31,098 nucleotides of DNA from an uncultured bacterium (lineage in GTDB: Bacteria > Bacillota > Clostridia > Lachnospirales > Lachnospiraceae): contig CAJMQE010000044.1 of assembly GCA_905215405.1 (NCBI GenBank), positions 1 to 31,098 on the forward strand, in the 5' to 3' direction. Below are positions 7,403 to 15,879 of the stretch, piece after piece. How positions within the stretch are numbered: the first letter of the stretch is position 1; every line of letters starts with the position of its first letter. The notes beneath the pieces were generated by a model. It saw nothing but the letters and a program-made list of their open reading frames with translations, did not search any database and was not told the origin of the DNA. Made by a program: the position numbers and the translations under genes.

Positions 7403-9658
7403 ATGATGGAGTCTGAATTATATCAGTTAATGAACTGGCCGGAAATTGAAGATATCTTATATTCTGAGTGTGCTACACCAAAGGATATATTAGGACCTGC
7501 AGTATGCAGGGAAGGGATAGTGATTCAGGCATTCAGACCTGATGCAGTGGAAATGTGGGTGAAAACTGGAAAGGGAAATAGACTGACAGCGATGGAAAAC
7601 GTAGATAAGGGCGGTTTCTTTGCATGTTTGTTGCCAGGTAAGAAAATTCCAGCATATACACTCGTATATGAAACAAGAAGTGGACAGAAGATCGAAATTG
7701 AGGATGCCTATCGTTTTGCACAGAAAATTGAAGAAAAGGATCTTAAGGCATTTCAGGCGGGAGTCAATTATGATCTGCCGGATATGCTTGGGGCACATTT
7801 GACCAGCCTTAATGGTGTCAGTGGCGTTCACTTTGCAGTATGGGCACCTGAGGCAGTCAGGGTCAGTGTGGTTGGAGATTTCAATCAATGGGATGGAAGA
7901 ATTTATCAGATGCAGAAATTATCAGATAGTGGTATATTTGAACTATTCATACCTGGTCTGAAAGAAGGAGATCTTTATAAGTTTGAAATCAAAGCGAAAG
8001 GACAGCGACTTATTCTAAAAGCAGATCCGTTTGCTTTTTGTACAGAGATGCGTCCACATACGGCTTCCATTGTCTATAACAGAAATATATACCAGTGGAG
8101 GGATGAGGACTGGCAGCAGGAGTGCAGTCAGAATTTCCTCTTTGATTCCGATAAAAAATCTGGAATGACAAGACCAATTGCTATTTATGAATTACATGCT
8201 GGTTCTTTTATGACACCGAAAGACGGCAGACAATTTTTTAATTATAGGGAACTGGCAGTAAAGGTTGGCGCATATGTGACAGATATGGGATATACCCATG
8301 TTGAACTTATGCCGGTGAATGAATATCCACTGGATGAATCCTGGGGATATCAGGTGACTGGGTATTATGCACCAACGAGCCGATATGGCAGTCCGGATGA
8401 TTTCAAATATTTCGTTGATTATCTGCATCAGATTGGAATCGGCGTGATTCTGGACTGGGTACCGGCACATTTTCCAAAAGATGCATTTGGACTGGCTGAG
8501 TTTGACGGAAGTTGTGTTTATGAATATACAGACAGCAGGATGCAGTCCCATAAGGAATGGGGAACGCTGGTGTTTGACTATGGAAAATCGCAGGTAAGAG
8601 ATTTTTTGATGTGCAGTGCTATTTACATGGTACAGGAATATCATATTGACGGAATTCGTGTGGATGCCGTTGCTTCTATGTTATATCGGGATTATGGAAG
8701 AGGTCCTGGAGAATGGATGCCGAATCTATATGGTGGAAATGAAAATCTGGAAGCACAGGAATTCTTTAGACACATGAATTCGATCTTTAAGAAAAAGAAT
8801 CTTCCGGCGATGCTGATCGCAGAGGAATCGACGGCCTGGCCTATGGTAACTGGAGTGGTCGAAAAGGGGGGCCTTGGTTTTGATTATAAATGGAACATGG
8901 GGTGGATGAATGATTTTATCAATTTTATGAAACTCGATCCTATCTATAGAAAAGCGCATTACAGTGAGCTTACTTTTAGTATGATCTATGCGTACAGTGA
9001 AAACTTTATTCTGCCTTTTTCTCATGATGAAGTTGTTCATGGAAAAGGGTCGATGCTGGAAAAGATGCCTGGAGACACAGAAGCAATGAAAATGGCGAAT
9101 TTACGTCTTACATATGGTTTTCAATATATGCATCCTGGTAAAAAGCTGAATTTTATGGGGCAGGAATTTGCCCAACACAGAGAATGGTCTGAAAAGAATG
9201 AACTTGACTGGAATCTCTTGCAGGAAACAGAACATTTACAGATGCATGATTATGTAAGAGCTCTGAATTATTTTTATCAGGCACATCCGGCTCTTTATGA
9301 GCAGGATTATCTGTCGGATGGATTTGAATGGATCAATCAGATCTCAGCTGATGAGACGATTGTTGTATTCTTAAGAAGGGATAGACAGCAAAATGAATTG
9401 CTTGTCGTTGCCAACTTTACGCCGGTCGTAAGAAAGCAGTTTCAGATCGGGGTGCCGATCAAAGGTAGATACAAGGAAATATTTAACAGTGATAAAGCCC
9501 AGTTCGGTGGACAAGATTATTTGAACAGGGATATCATTGATACAAGACCTGAAGCATGTGACTGTCGGGAACAGTCAATCACGATTACAGTTCCGCCACT
9601 TGGAATCGTAGTACTGGAACATTTTCCAGAGAGTGAGCAGGTACGAACGATATCATAA
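7403..9658 (+). CDS. glgB: 1,4-alpha-glucan branching enzyme GlgB (GH13)
   Basis: GlgB cuts alpha-1,4-glucan chains and rejoins them through alpha-1,6 bonds during glycogen synthesis. The protein is 751 aa, slightly longer than usual. N-terminal glucan-binding modules (a CBM48 at about 138-225, with VVGDFNQWDG) come before the GH13 barrel. The catalytic motifs are present: DWVPAHF (361-367), GIRVDAVASM with nucleophile D421, LIAEEST with the acid/base at E474, and FSHDEVVHGKGSM. A C-terminal beta domain ends the protein. Start: ATG 7403 has GAGG only two bases away, so ATG 7406 is equally possible and changes one residue. No other glycogen genes lie in the window, unlike the usual glgBCDA clusters. 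mscS follows after 92 bases. Confidence 0.95.
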   Translation: MMESELYQLMNWPEIEDILYSECATPKDILGPAVCREGIVIQAFRPDAVEMWVKTGKGNRLTAMENVDKGGFFACLLPGKKIPAYTLVYETRSGQKIEIEDAYRFAQKIEEKDLKAFQAGVNYDLPDMLGAHLTSLNGVSGVHFAVWAPEAVRVSVVGDFNQWDGRIYQMQKLSDSGIFELFIPGLKEGDLYKFEIKAKGQRLILKADPFAFCTEMRPHTASIVYNRNIYQWRDEDWQQECSQNFLFDSDKKSGMTRPIAIYELHAGSFMTPKDGRQFFNYRELAVKVGAYVTDMGYTHVELMPVNEYPLDESWGYQVTGYYAPTSRYGSPDDFKYFVDYLHQIGIGVILDWVPAHFPKDAFGLAEFDGSCVYEYTDSRMQSHKEWGTLVFDYGKSQVRDFLMCSAIYMVQEYHIDGIRVDAVASMLYRDYGRGPGEWMPNLYGGNENLEAQEFFRHMNSIFKKKNLPAMLIAEESTAWPMVTGVVEKGGLGFDYKWNMGWMNDFINFMKLDPIYRKAHYSELTFSMIYAYSENFILPFSHDEVVHGKGSMLEKMPGDTEAMKMANLRLTYGFQYMHPGKKLNFMGQEFAQHREWSEKNELDWNLLQETEHLQMHDYVRALNYFYQAHPALYEQDYLSDGFEWINQISADETIVVFLRRDRQQNELLVVANFTPVVRKQFQIGVPIKGRYKEIFNSDKAQFGGQDYLNRDIIDTRPEACDCREQSITITVPPLGIVVLEHFPESEQVRTIS

Positions 9659-9750
9659 TGATGTCGATAGAAGAAAATGGCTGCAGAGTCTGTTGAAGAA
9701 CAGATGATGCGGGAAGAATAGAATGAAAATGAAGGATGGAAGAAACAGAT

Positions 9751-10659
9751 ATGCAGTTTATCTCATTAACAACTGATGTGGATCTGGCTGATGCACAGGA
9801 GAAGGCACAGCAGGTTACAAGCTTTTTAACGACAAACGATCTCAAGACGATTGTAGATACGGGAATACAGATGGCATTGAAATTTGCAGGAACAATTTTG
9901 CTGGCTCTGATCGTATGGTTTATCGGAAAAAAACTGGTCAGAATGACAGTGAATTTTGTGGGCAAAATTCTAAAAAGGTCTGAACTTGATATTGGAGTAG
10001 TGAAGTTTTTACAGTCGCTGACAAAATTTGTAGGATATATAATCCTTGCAATTATCATTATTGATATTCTCGGATTTCAGACGAGCTCGCTGGTCGCTGT
10101 GCTGGGGTCTGCAGGTCTGGCTTTCGGTCTGGCTTTACAAGGCAGTCTCTCCAATTTTGCAGGTGGAATTCTGATCCTGGTGTTTAAGCCATTTCTCGTA
10201 GGTGACTACATTGTATCCGGAACAAATGAAGGAACTGTAAAAACAATTGATCTTTTGTACACAAAACTTGCAACGGCAGACAATAAAACGATCATGATTC
10301 CGAACGGAACACTTTCGAATGCAAGTATTGTAAATGTAGGAGCACAGCCAACAAGAAGGCTGGATATTGCTATTTCAGTGGGATACAATTCTGATATCAA
10401 AACGGCAAAAGAACTTTTACGTACAATTTTGATGAAGCAGCCGGAAATTATTAAGGATAAAGATATCATAGTAATTGTAAAGAGTCTGGATGACAGCTGT
10501 GTAACACTGGAGACACGTGCGTGGGTGCAGGCAGAGGATTACTGGAATACAAAATGGGAACTGTTGGAACGTTACAAAGAAGTATTTGACGACCATGGAA
10601 TTGAAATTCCATTTAATCAGCTCGATGTTAATATTCGATCCAATGTCTCAGATAAATAA
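9751..10659 (+). CDS. mscS: Small-conductance mechanosensitive channel, MscS family
   Basis: This membrane channel opens under tension to release solutes during osmotic downshock. The protein is 302 aa from ATG 9751, close to E. coli MscS in size. Three membrane segments are expected at about 41-60, 88-109 and 112-145; the third is the Gly/Ala-rich pore helix (LGSAGLAFGLALQGSLSN). The hydrophilic C-terminal part forms the cytoplasmic vestibule with the conserved PNG-type block (MIPNGTLSNASIVN). An in-frame ATG at 9736 lies inside the purine-rich AGGATGGAAG that best serves as ribosome site for 9751, so the later start is chosen. A terminator follows at 10712-10738. Co-transcription with glgB is possible because no terminator separates them. 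Confidence 0.92.
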   Translation: MQFISLTTDVDLADAQEKAQQVTSFLTTNDLKTIVDTGIQMALKFAGTILLALIVWFIGKKLVRMTVNFVGKILKRSELDIGVVKFLQSLTKFVGYIILAIIIIDILGFQTSSLVAVLGSAGLAFGLALQGSLSNFAGGILILVFKPFLVGDYIVSGTNEGTVKTIDLLYTKLATADNKTIMIPNGTLSNASIVNVGAQPTRRLDIAISVGYNSDIKTAKELLRTILMKQPEIIKDKDIIVIVKSLDDSCVTLETRAWVQAEDYWNTKWELLERYKEVFDDHGIEIPFNQLDVNIRSNVSDK

Positions 10660-10711
10660 AATATATTTTTGAGTGATATATATAAATGAATTCGAAATAT
10701 GAGTAGGAAAG

Positions 10712-10738
10712 ACTGTCATGGAAACATGGCAGTTTTTT
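10712..10738 (+). terminator. Rho-independent terminator after mscS
   Basis: ACTGTCATG (10712-10720), loop GAAA, CATGGCAGT (10725-10733), then a T run to 10738. The stem is nine pairs with one G-T. Confidence 0.9.
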
Positions 10739-10797
10739 AGTGTAAAAAACTCCGATCTATTTGAAAATTGTGTAGATAAATATCAGGAAGCTACTTG

Positions 10798-10947
10798 ATG
10801 TTACAGACAAAATGGAAGATAATGAAAAAAGAAGATTTGTGCGTGAAAATTGGGGACACATTTCGGGTGAAAACTACATGTGAAAATTACATAGATTGGC
10901 AGAATATGAATAAGGAACAAAAACAGGGGGTTGCGAATTATGAATAG
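10798..10947 (+). CDS. Possible 49-codon upstream ORF of the sugar cluster
   Basis: ATG at 10798 has AGGAAG (10785-10790) seven bases upstream and reads 49 codons to TAG at 10945-10947, overlapping the DUF2264 start codon (10940) by eight bases. The product starts MLQTKWKIMKKEDL, is hydrophilic and has no recognised domain. The overlap would suit translational coupling. It may equally be chance; no clear promoter is visible in the 10739-10797 stretch before it. Confidence 0.3.
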   Translation: MLQTKWKIMKKEDLCVKIGDTFRVKTTCENYIDWQNMNKEQKQGVANYE

Positions 10948-12673
10948 GATAAGAACCAGTGAGGATGTAGGAGAACAAATCACAACAAAGAACAGAATGG
11001 TCACGGATCAATCTGGTCAAGAACAGGAGAAACTTGAAACAAGAGAAGATTTTGTTCAACTTTTATTTCAGATTCTGAATCCGCTTAAGCAGTTTTATAC
11101 AAGTGATAAATCCGGTCTTAAAATCGGTGATACAAGTGCGCATTATGAAGAGGAAAGTGCCAGAATGGAAGGCTTTCTGAGACCATTATGGGCACTTGTT
11201 CCATTTTTTGCAGGCGGAAGCGAAAATAAGGAATTCTTACAGATCTATCAGGAAGGAATAATTGTTGGGACCACGCCAAACGCTCCTGGATACTGGGGAA
11301 AGTGTCATGACTATGATCAGCGGTTTGTTGAAATGGCATCGCTATCGGCAGGAATTCTGTTTGCAAGAGAATATTTCTGGGATTTTATGAATGAAGAGCA
11401 GCAGGATAATTTTGTGCAATGGATCAGTCAGATCAACAGATATGAATGCTGTAGCTGTAACTGGCAGTTCTTTCGAGTTTTGGTCAATATCGCATTGCAA
11501 AGCGTCAATATGCCATTTGATGAGGTGGCACTCAGGGAGAGCTTGGAGTTTATTGACCGTTGTTATACCGGAAATGGTTGGTATAAGGATGGAGAAAATG
11601 GACAATCTGACTATTACGTTCCATTCGGAATGCAGTTTTATGGAATTTTGTATGCCATGAAAATGCAGGAGATAGATCCACAGGGATGTAGAAAATTTAT
11701 AAAACGGGCGGAAGCATTTGGAAAAGAATTTGTCTATTGGTTTGATGAAGACGGAAGTGCATTGCCATATGGGCGATCGCAGACTTATCGTTTTGCACAG
11801 AGCGCATTTTATTCTCTGTGCATTGCGGCGGGAATCGAACCACTCCCACTTGGGGTCATGAAGGGGATTCTGGTAAGAAATTTAGAATTTTGGATGAAAC
11901 AGCCAGTATTTGACAGGGCAGGATTGCTGACAATCGGGTATGCATATCCGAATCTGACCATGGCAGAGAGCTATAATGCGCCGGGATCTGCGTATTGGTG
12001 TATGAAGTCATTTTTCTGTCTGTTACTATCGGAAAATGATTCTTTTTGGAAGACGCAGGCCATGCCTCTGCCAGAATTAGAACAGACAAAATTGCTTCAG
12101 AATGCAGATATGCTTATGGTAAGACATGAGGGGCATGTTGTCGCTTATCCAGGTGGTCGGCTGACGGACAGAGCGCATACGCATACAGAAGAGAAATATG
12201 CCAAGTTCGCTTATTCTACAAAATATGGATTCAGTGTTATGCATTCCCAGTTGTCTTTGACGGAAGCAGCACCTGACAGCGTACTTGGCTTTGAACTGGC
12301 AGGACACATTTTTGTGCGGGGAAAAGCAGAAGAGTATCATGTGAGTGATAAGGAGATCGAGTCAATATGGTCGCCATTAAAAGGAATTATGGTACATACC
12401 CGAATCATTCCATCCAGTCACGGACAGCTCAGAGTGCATGATATCGAGAGTGTCTATGACTGTCAGGCTTTTGATGTAGGATTTGCTGTTGTGATCCCTG
12501 AACGAAAAGGATATGGATGTGATGTCGCATGTTTAAGTGGTGGCGGATGTGTAGCAACGATTAATCCGGAACCGAATACGAATCTTCTTTTTACGAAAAC
12601 AAAGATACCAATGGTGTTTTATCAGATTCATAAGGGAAGCAATCATCTTGAAACAGTAGTGAGCTGGCAGTAG
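10940..12673 (+). CDS. DUF2264 family protein, putative uronic-acid glycosidase
   Basis: A 577-aa cytoplasmic protein of the DUF2264 family. As I recall, this family corresponds to glycoside hydrolase family GH154, in which beta-glucuronidase activity is known; the specific activity here is inferred. Family-like blocks include RMEGFLRPLWALVPFF (75-90), the CCSCNWQFFRVLVN region and YNAPGSAYWCMKSFF. No signal peptide. ATG 10940 is chosen over an in-frame TTG at 10931 because AGGGGG (10925-10930) is nine bases upstream. It is the first large gene of a same-strand cluster with GH88 (28 bases downstream), a heparinase-like protein and a GH2 enzyme, which points to breakdown of an imported uronic-acid-containing glycan. 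Confidence 0.85.
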   Translation: MNRIRTSEDVGEQITTKNRMVTDQSGQEQEKLETREDFVQLLFQILNPLKQFYTSDKSGLKIGDTSAHYEEESARMEGFLRPLWALVPFFAGGSENKEFLQIYQEGIIVGTTPNAPGYWGKCHDYDQRFVEMASLSAGILFAREYFWDFMNEEQQDNFVQWISQINRYECCSCNWQFFRVLVNIALQSVNMPFDEVALRESLEFIDRCYTGNGWYKDGENGQSDYYVPFGMQFYGILYAMKMQEIDPQGCRKFIKRAEAFGKEFVYWFDEDGSALPYGRSQTYRFAQSAFYSLCIAAGIEPLPLGVMKGILVRNLEFWMKQPVFDRAGLLTIGYAYPNLTMAESYNAPGSAYWCMKSFFCLLLSENDSFWKTQAMPLPELEQTKLLQNADMLMVRHEGHVVAYPGGRLTDRAHTHTEEKYAKFAYSTKYGFSVMHSQLSLTEAAPDSVLGFELAGHIFVRGKAEEYHVSDKEIESIWSPLKGIMVHTRIIPSSHGQLRVHDIESVYDCQAFDVGFAVVIPERKGYGCDVACLSGGGCVATINPEPNTNLLFTKTKIPMVFYQIHKGSNHLETVVSWQ

Positions 12674-12701
12674 CATTTCATATGAACAGGAGGGGAAAGA
12701 T

Positions 12702-13844
12702 ATGCAGGATTGGCTTTGTACAGCAAAGGAAGAGATCATCAGAAAAATGTATCTGGTACGGGAAAGATCGAAAGAAAAAATACCATTTACCTGTGTTGAC
12801 GGAATCCATGATAATCGCCTGGATCCAAATGTGAAATGGACCCAGGATAATGGGGTGAACTGGTGGACAAATGGATTTTTTGCAGGAATGATGTGGCAGA
12901 TGTATATACAGACCGGAAAACATGAATTCCTTGAAACGGCGCGTTTTACGGAACGTGCACTGGATCAGTGCTTTACAACATATCTGGGTCTGAACCATGA
13001 TATTGGTTTTATGTGGCTTACAACAGCAGTGTCTGACTTCAGGGTCACAGGGAGTGAACAGGCTAAGGTGAGAGGACTTCATGCGGCAAATCTGCTGGCA
13101 GGAAGATTTAATCCAGCTGGAAATTTTATCAGAGCATGGAACGATTTTGGAGATGGGCAGGATGCAAGAGGATATGCAATCATTGACAGTCTGATGAATT
13201 TGCCATTACTTTACTGGGCAGAAGGAATAACAAAGGATTTTAGATATCAGCATATTGCAAAAAAACATGCGGATACGATCCTACAATATTTTCTCCGCTC
13301 GGACGGTTCGGTGCATCATATTGTAGAATTTGATCCCCAGACAGGTGCATTTATCTGTGGGCATGGGGGACAGGGCTACGCAGATGGATCTTCATGGAGC
13401 CGCGGGCAGGCGTGGGCGATCTATGGATTCGCACTTAGTTACAGATATACCAAGGACAAAGCATTTTTGGATGCATCCAAGCAGGTCGCACACTATTTTC
13501 TGGCAGCGATTCCATCATCTGGGCTTGTACCTGTGGACTTCAGGTAACCGGATGTTAATGCACCGGTTGACTGCAGTGCAGCAGCGATAGCAGCATGTGG
13601 AATGCTTGAACTGTCTGATCTGGTACCGGATTCTGAAAAGAAAATGTATTTAGGTGGAGCAGAGCGGCTACTGCAGAGGCTGTTAAGAGACAATTGTGAC
13701 TTTTCAAGGGATACGGATGGTATACTGATGCGCTGTTCTAGTTCTTATGGAGAAAAAGCGCATGAGTATAATTTAATATATGGGGATTATTATCTGATGG
13801 AAGCAATTTTCAGGATCAGTGGGGAATGGCTCCGAATTTGGTAA
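12702..13844 (+). pseudogene. GH88 unsaturated glucuronyl hydrolase, interrupted by an in-frame stop
   Basis: GH88 enzymes remove the 4,5-unsaturated uronic acid left at the non-reducing end by polysaccharide lyases. The reading frame is 380 codons, the usual family length, but codon 282 is TAA (13545-13547); the frame then continues with family-like sequence (DCSAAAIAACGMLEL) to a stop at 13842-13844. The two catalytic aspartates are present before the stop: D100 (LNHDIGFMW) and D162 (AIIDSLMNL), as is SSWSRGQAWAIYG. The block just before the stop, VPVDFR, also seems to lack a Trp common there. The break removes the last 98 residues of the alpha/alpha barrel, so the short product is probably inactive. 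AGGAGGGG (12688-12695) precedes ATG 12702. Real nonsense mutation or sequencing error cannot be told apart here. Confidence 0.88.
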
Positions 13845-13881
13845 GCAAAAGAAAGACAGCACATTATAAAAGGGGAAAATA

Positions 13882-15879
13882 ATGAAAAGAAATGAGTTCC
13901 TGAAACAATACATATCTGGAATAGAGAATGCTGCGGAACAGTTGCAAGAAAGAATGATGCCTGATCTATCACAAGAATTATTTCTGCAGTATGAAAAAAC
14001 AGGAAACAGGCTGGAATATGAAAAAAAATATTTCGAAAGAAGACGTTTCCTTGCTGTATTTGGTATGCGCTCAATTTTATCAGAACAACAGGAGAACATA
14101 GCGAAACTGGAAGAAATTATAAGAGAGATCTGTGAAGAAAAATGCTGGGCGCTCCCTGCACATGTGCAGACGTCAAAAAGAAACTGGGAGCGGACCGTGG
14201 AACTATACGCCTGTGAAACCGGACAAGCATTGGCAGAAATCGTACATATACTCGGAGCAAAGTTGAATGAATCAATTCGGACACTTGTCTTTGCAAACTG
14301 TATGCAAAGAGTGTTAGAGCCATTTTTTCAGTCGGCAGTACCATATGCGTTCTGGGAACAGAGCCAAATGAACTGGGCAGCAGTATGCGGTGGTTCGATC
14401 GGGATGATGGTTCTGGATCTGTTTCCAGATAATCCGCACAGAATAGAACAATGGATCGAAAGGGTCGATGAGATCATGATTCATTATATCAATGGATTCA
14501 CAGAGGAAGGTGCCTGTAGGGAAGGATTCGATTACTGGACTTATGGAATGACATATTTTACGGCTTATATGGAAAAGAGAATTCAGTATAACAATGGATA
14601 TCTGAATCCACTCAAAAGTAAAAGAATGTTAGAAATTATGGAATTTGGACAGAAATGTTATTTTCGAGATGGAACGAGCATAAGCTTTTCTGATGGTAGT
14701 ACGCATAGCGCTTATCGAATGGGATTATTCAGTTTCCTTCATCATTGTGACAGGAAGGTAGAGATACCTCAAAATGCTGAACCGATGCTATTTGATACGG
14801 ATCCCTGTTATCATTGGGCAGGAATTTACCGAGATGTGTTCTGGACACAGAAGTTTGCAGAAATTCCAGTCGATACCAGAGAGCATATATGGGTACTGCC
14901 AGATGTACAATGGCTGATAGCAAGCGGAAATAGAGGGAGTTTCGCAATAAAAGGCGGAAATAATGATGAACCGCATAACCACAATGATATTGGTACATTT
15001 ATCTATTGTGGCAGGATGACGGAATGGATTTGTGATCTTGGCGCAGGAGAATATTGCAGGGACTACTTTAATGAGAACCGATATCACATTTTGTCGAATG
15101 GAGCTCAGGGACATACGGTACCGGTTATTGATGCGACAAGTCAGAAACAGGGAAGAGATTACAGATGTAGTTCTTTTCGTGCGACCGATCGACAGGGACA
15201 CATGTTGAATCCAACATCGGGAGATGTCAGTGTAACGCTGGATTTGACTGATGCATATGACTGGAAGCAGGAAAAACGGCCGGTCAGTGTGACAAGAAAT
15301 GCACAGTTTTCATTGTCATCTGGAATATTGACAGTTGTGGATCATTTTCAGGGAACTGCCGGTAGTTTGATCGAAGAGAGGCTCATCACAAGGCAGAAGT
15401 GCAGAATCCGAAAGAATCAGATTATTTTAACTGCTTTGAACGAATCTGATCATGGATGTTGTATGATTATGATCCAGGGGATAGATGGAGAAATTCATAA
15501 AGAGGAGAAAATATATAAAAATCACGAAGGTGGATTGGAGACTGTCAGTGTTATTTCATGGAATGTAGCGGCTTGGGTTGCAGATGCCAGCGAGTGTGAA
15601 TGCAGGAAGAATAAAGCCGGCAGGGCAATTAAAAACGAGCCTGAATACAGAATGAACAAGGCCAGCAAGGCAGATATGAGCGAGTCTGAATGCGGAGAAA
15701 ATAAATCCAGCAAGGCAGATATGAGTGAGCCTGAATGCGGAGAAAATAAAGCCAGCAGGGTAGATACCAGCGAGCCCGAATACAGGCAGAAAGAGCTTTG
15801 TCAGTCGGGCACAGGGCAGATAGATTCTGGTCAGTATTGTTGTACAATGAACTTGATATGCAGGGAGGAACAGATATGA
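13882..15879 (+). CDS. Heparinase II/III-like protein with a repeat tail
   Basis: A 665-aa protein resembling heparinase II/III-type polysaccharide lyases: an N-terminal alpha/alpha toroid (with MNWAAVCGGSIG at 163-174) and a beta-sandwich bearing NDEPHNHNDIGTF (361-373), which holds the conserved His, followed by the RYHILSNGAQGHTVP block (400-414). Lyases of this type cleave uronic-acid-containing chains and leave unsaturated ends, the substrate for the GH88 encoded just upstream. No signal peptide, so it should act on imported oligosaccharides. Residues 577-636 are four 15-residue repeats of low complexity, outside the normal domain. AGGGG (13871-13875) precedes ATG. The stop overlaps the GH2 start by four bases (ATGA), implying translational coupling. 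The exact PL family is not determined. Confidence 0.82.
   Translation: MKRNEFLKQYISGIENAAEQLQERMMPDLSQELFLQYEKTGNRLEYEKKYFERRRFLAVFGMRSILSEQQENIAKLEEIIREICEEKCWALPAHVQTSKRNWERTVELYACETGQALAEIVHILGAKLNESIRTLVFANCMQRVLEPFFQSAVPYAFWEQSQMNWAAVCGGSIGMMVLDLFPDNPHRIEQWIERVDEIMIHYINGFTEEGACREGFDYWTYGMTYFTAYMEKRIQYNNGYLNPLKSKRMLEIMEFGQKCYFRDGTSISFSDGSTHSAYRMGLFSFLHHCDRKVEIPQNAEPMLFDTDPCYHWAGIYRDVFWTQKFAEIPVDTREHIWVLPDVQWLIASGNRGSFAIKGGNNDEPHNHNDIGTFIYCGRMTEWICDLGAGEYCRDYFNENRYHILSNGAQGHTVPVIDATSQKQGRDYRCSSFRATDRQGHMLNPTSGDVSVTLDLTDAYDWKQEKRPVSVTRNAQFSLSSGILTVVDHFQGTAGSLIEERLITRQKCRIRKNQIILTALNESDHGCCMIMIQGIDGEIHKEEKIYKNHEGGLETVSVISWNVAAWVADASECECRKNKAGRAIKNEPEYRMNKASKADMSESECGENKSSKADMSEPECGENKASRVDTSEPEYRQKELCQSGTGQIDSGQYCCTMNLICREEQI
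15610..15789 (+). repeat. Four 45-bp in-frame tandem repeats in the heparinase-like gene
   Basis: Units at 15610-15654, 15655-15699, 15700-15744 and 15745-15789 each encode 15 residues of pattern N-K-x-S-K-A-D-M-S-E-x-E-C-G-E with variation. Units 2 and 3 are nearly identical; units 1 and 4 are more diverged. A weaker copy may precede unit 1. Confidence 0.9.

Noticed and set aside
13330..13590. Out-of-frame ORF across the GH88 stop
   Set aside because: Its translation has no GH88-like sequence beyond the stop; the true continuation is in the original frame, so this is not a frameshift.
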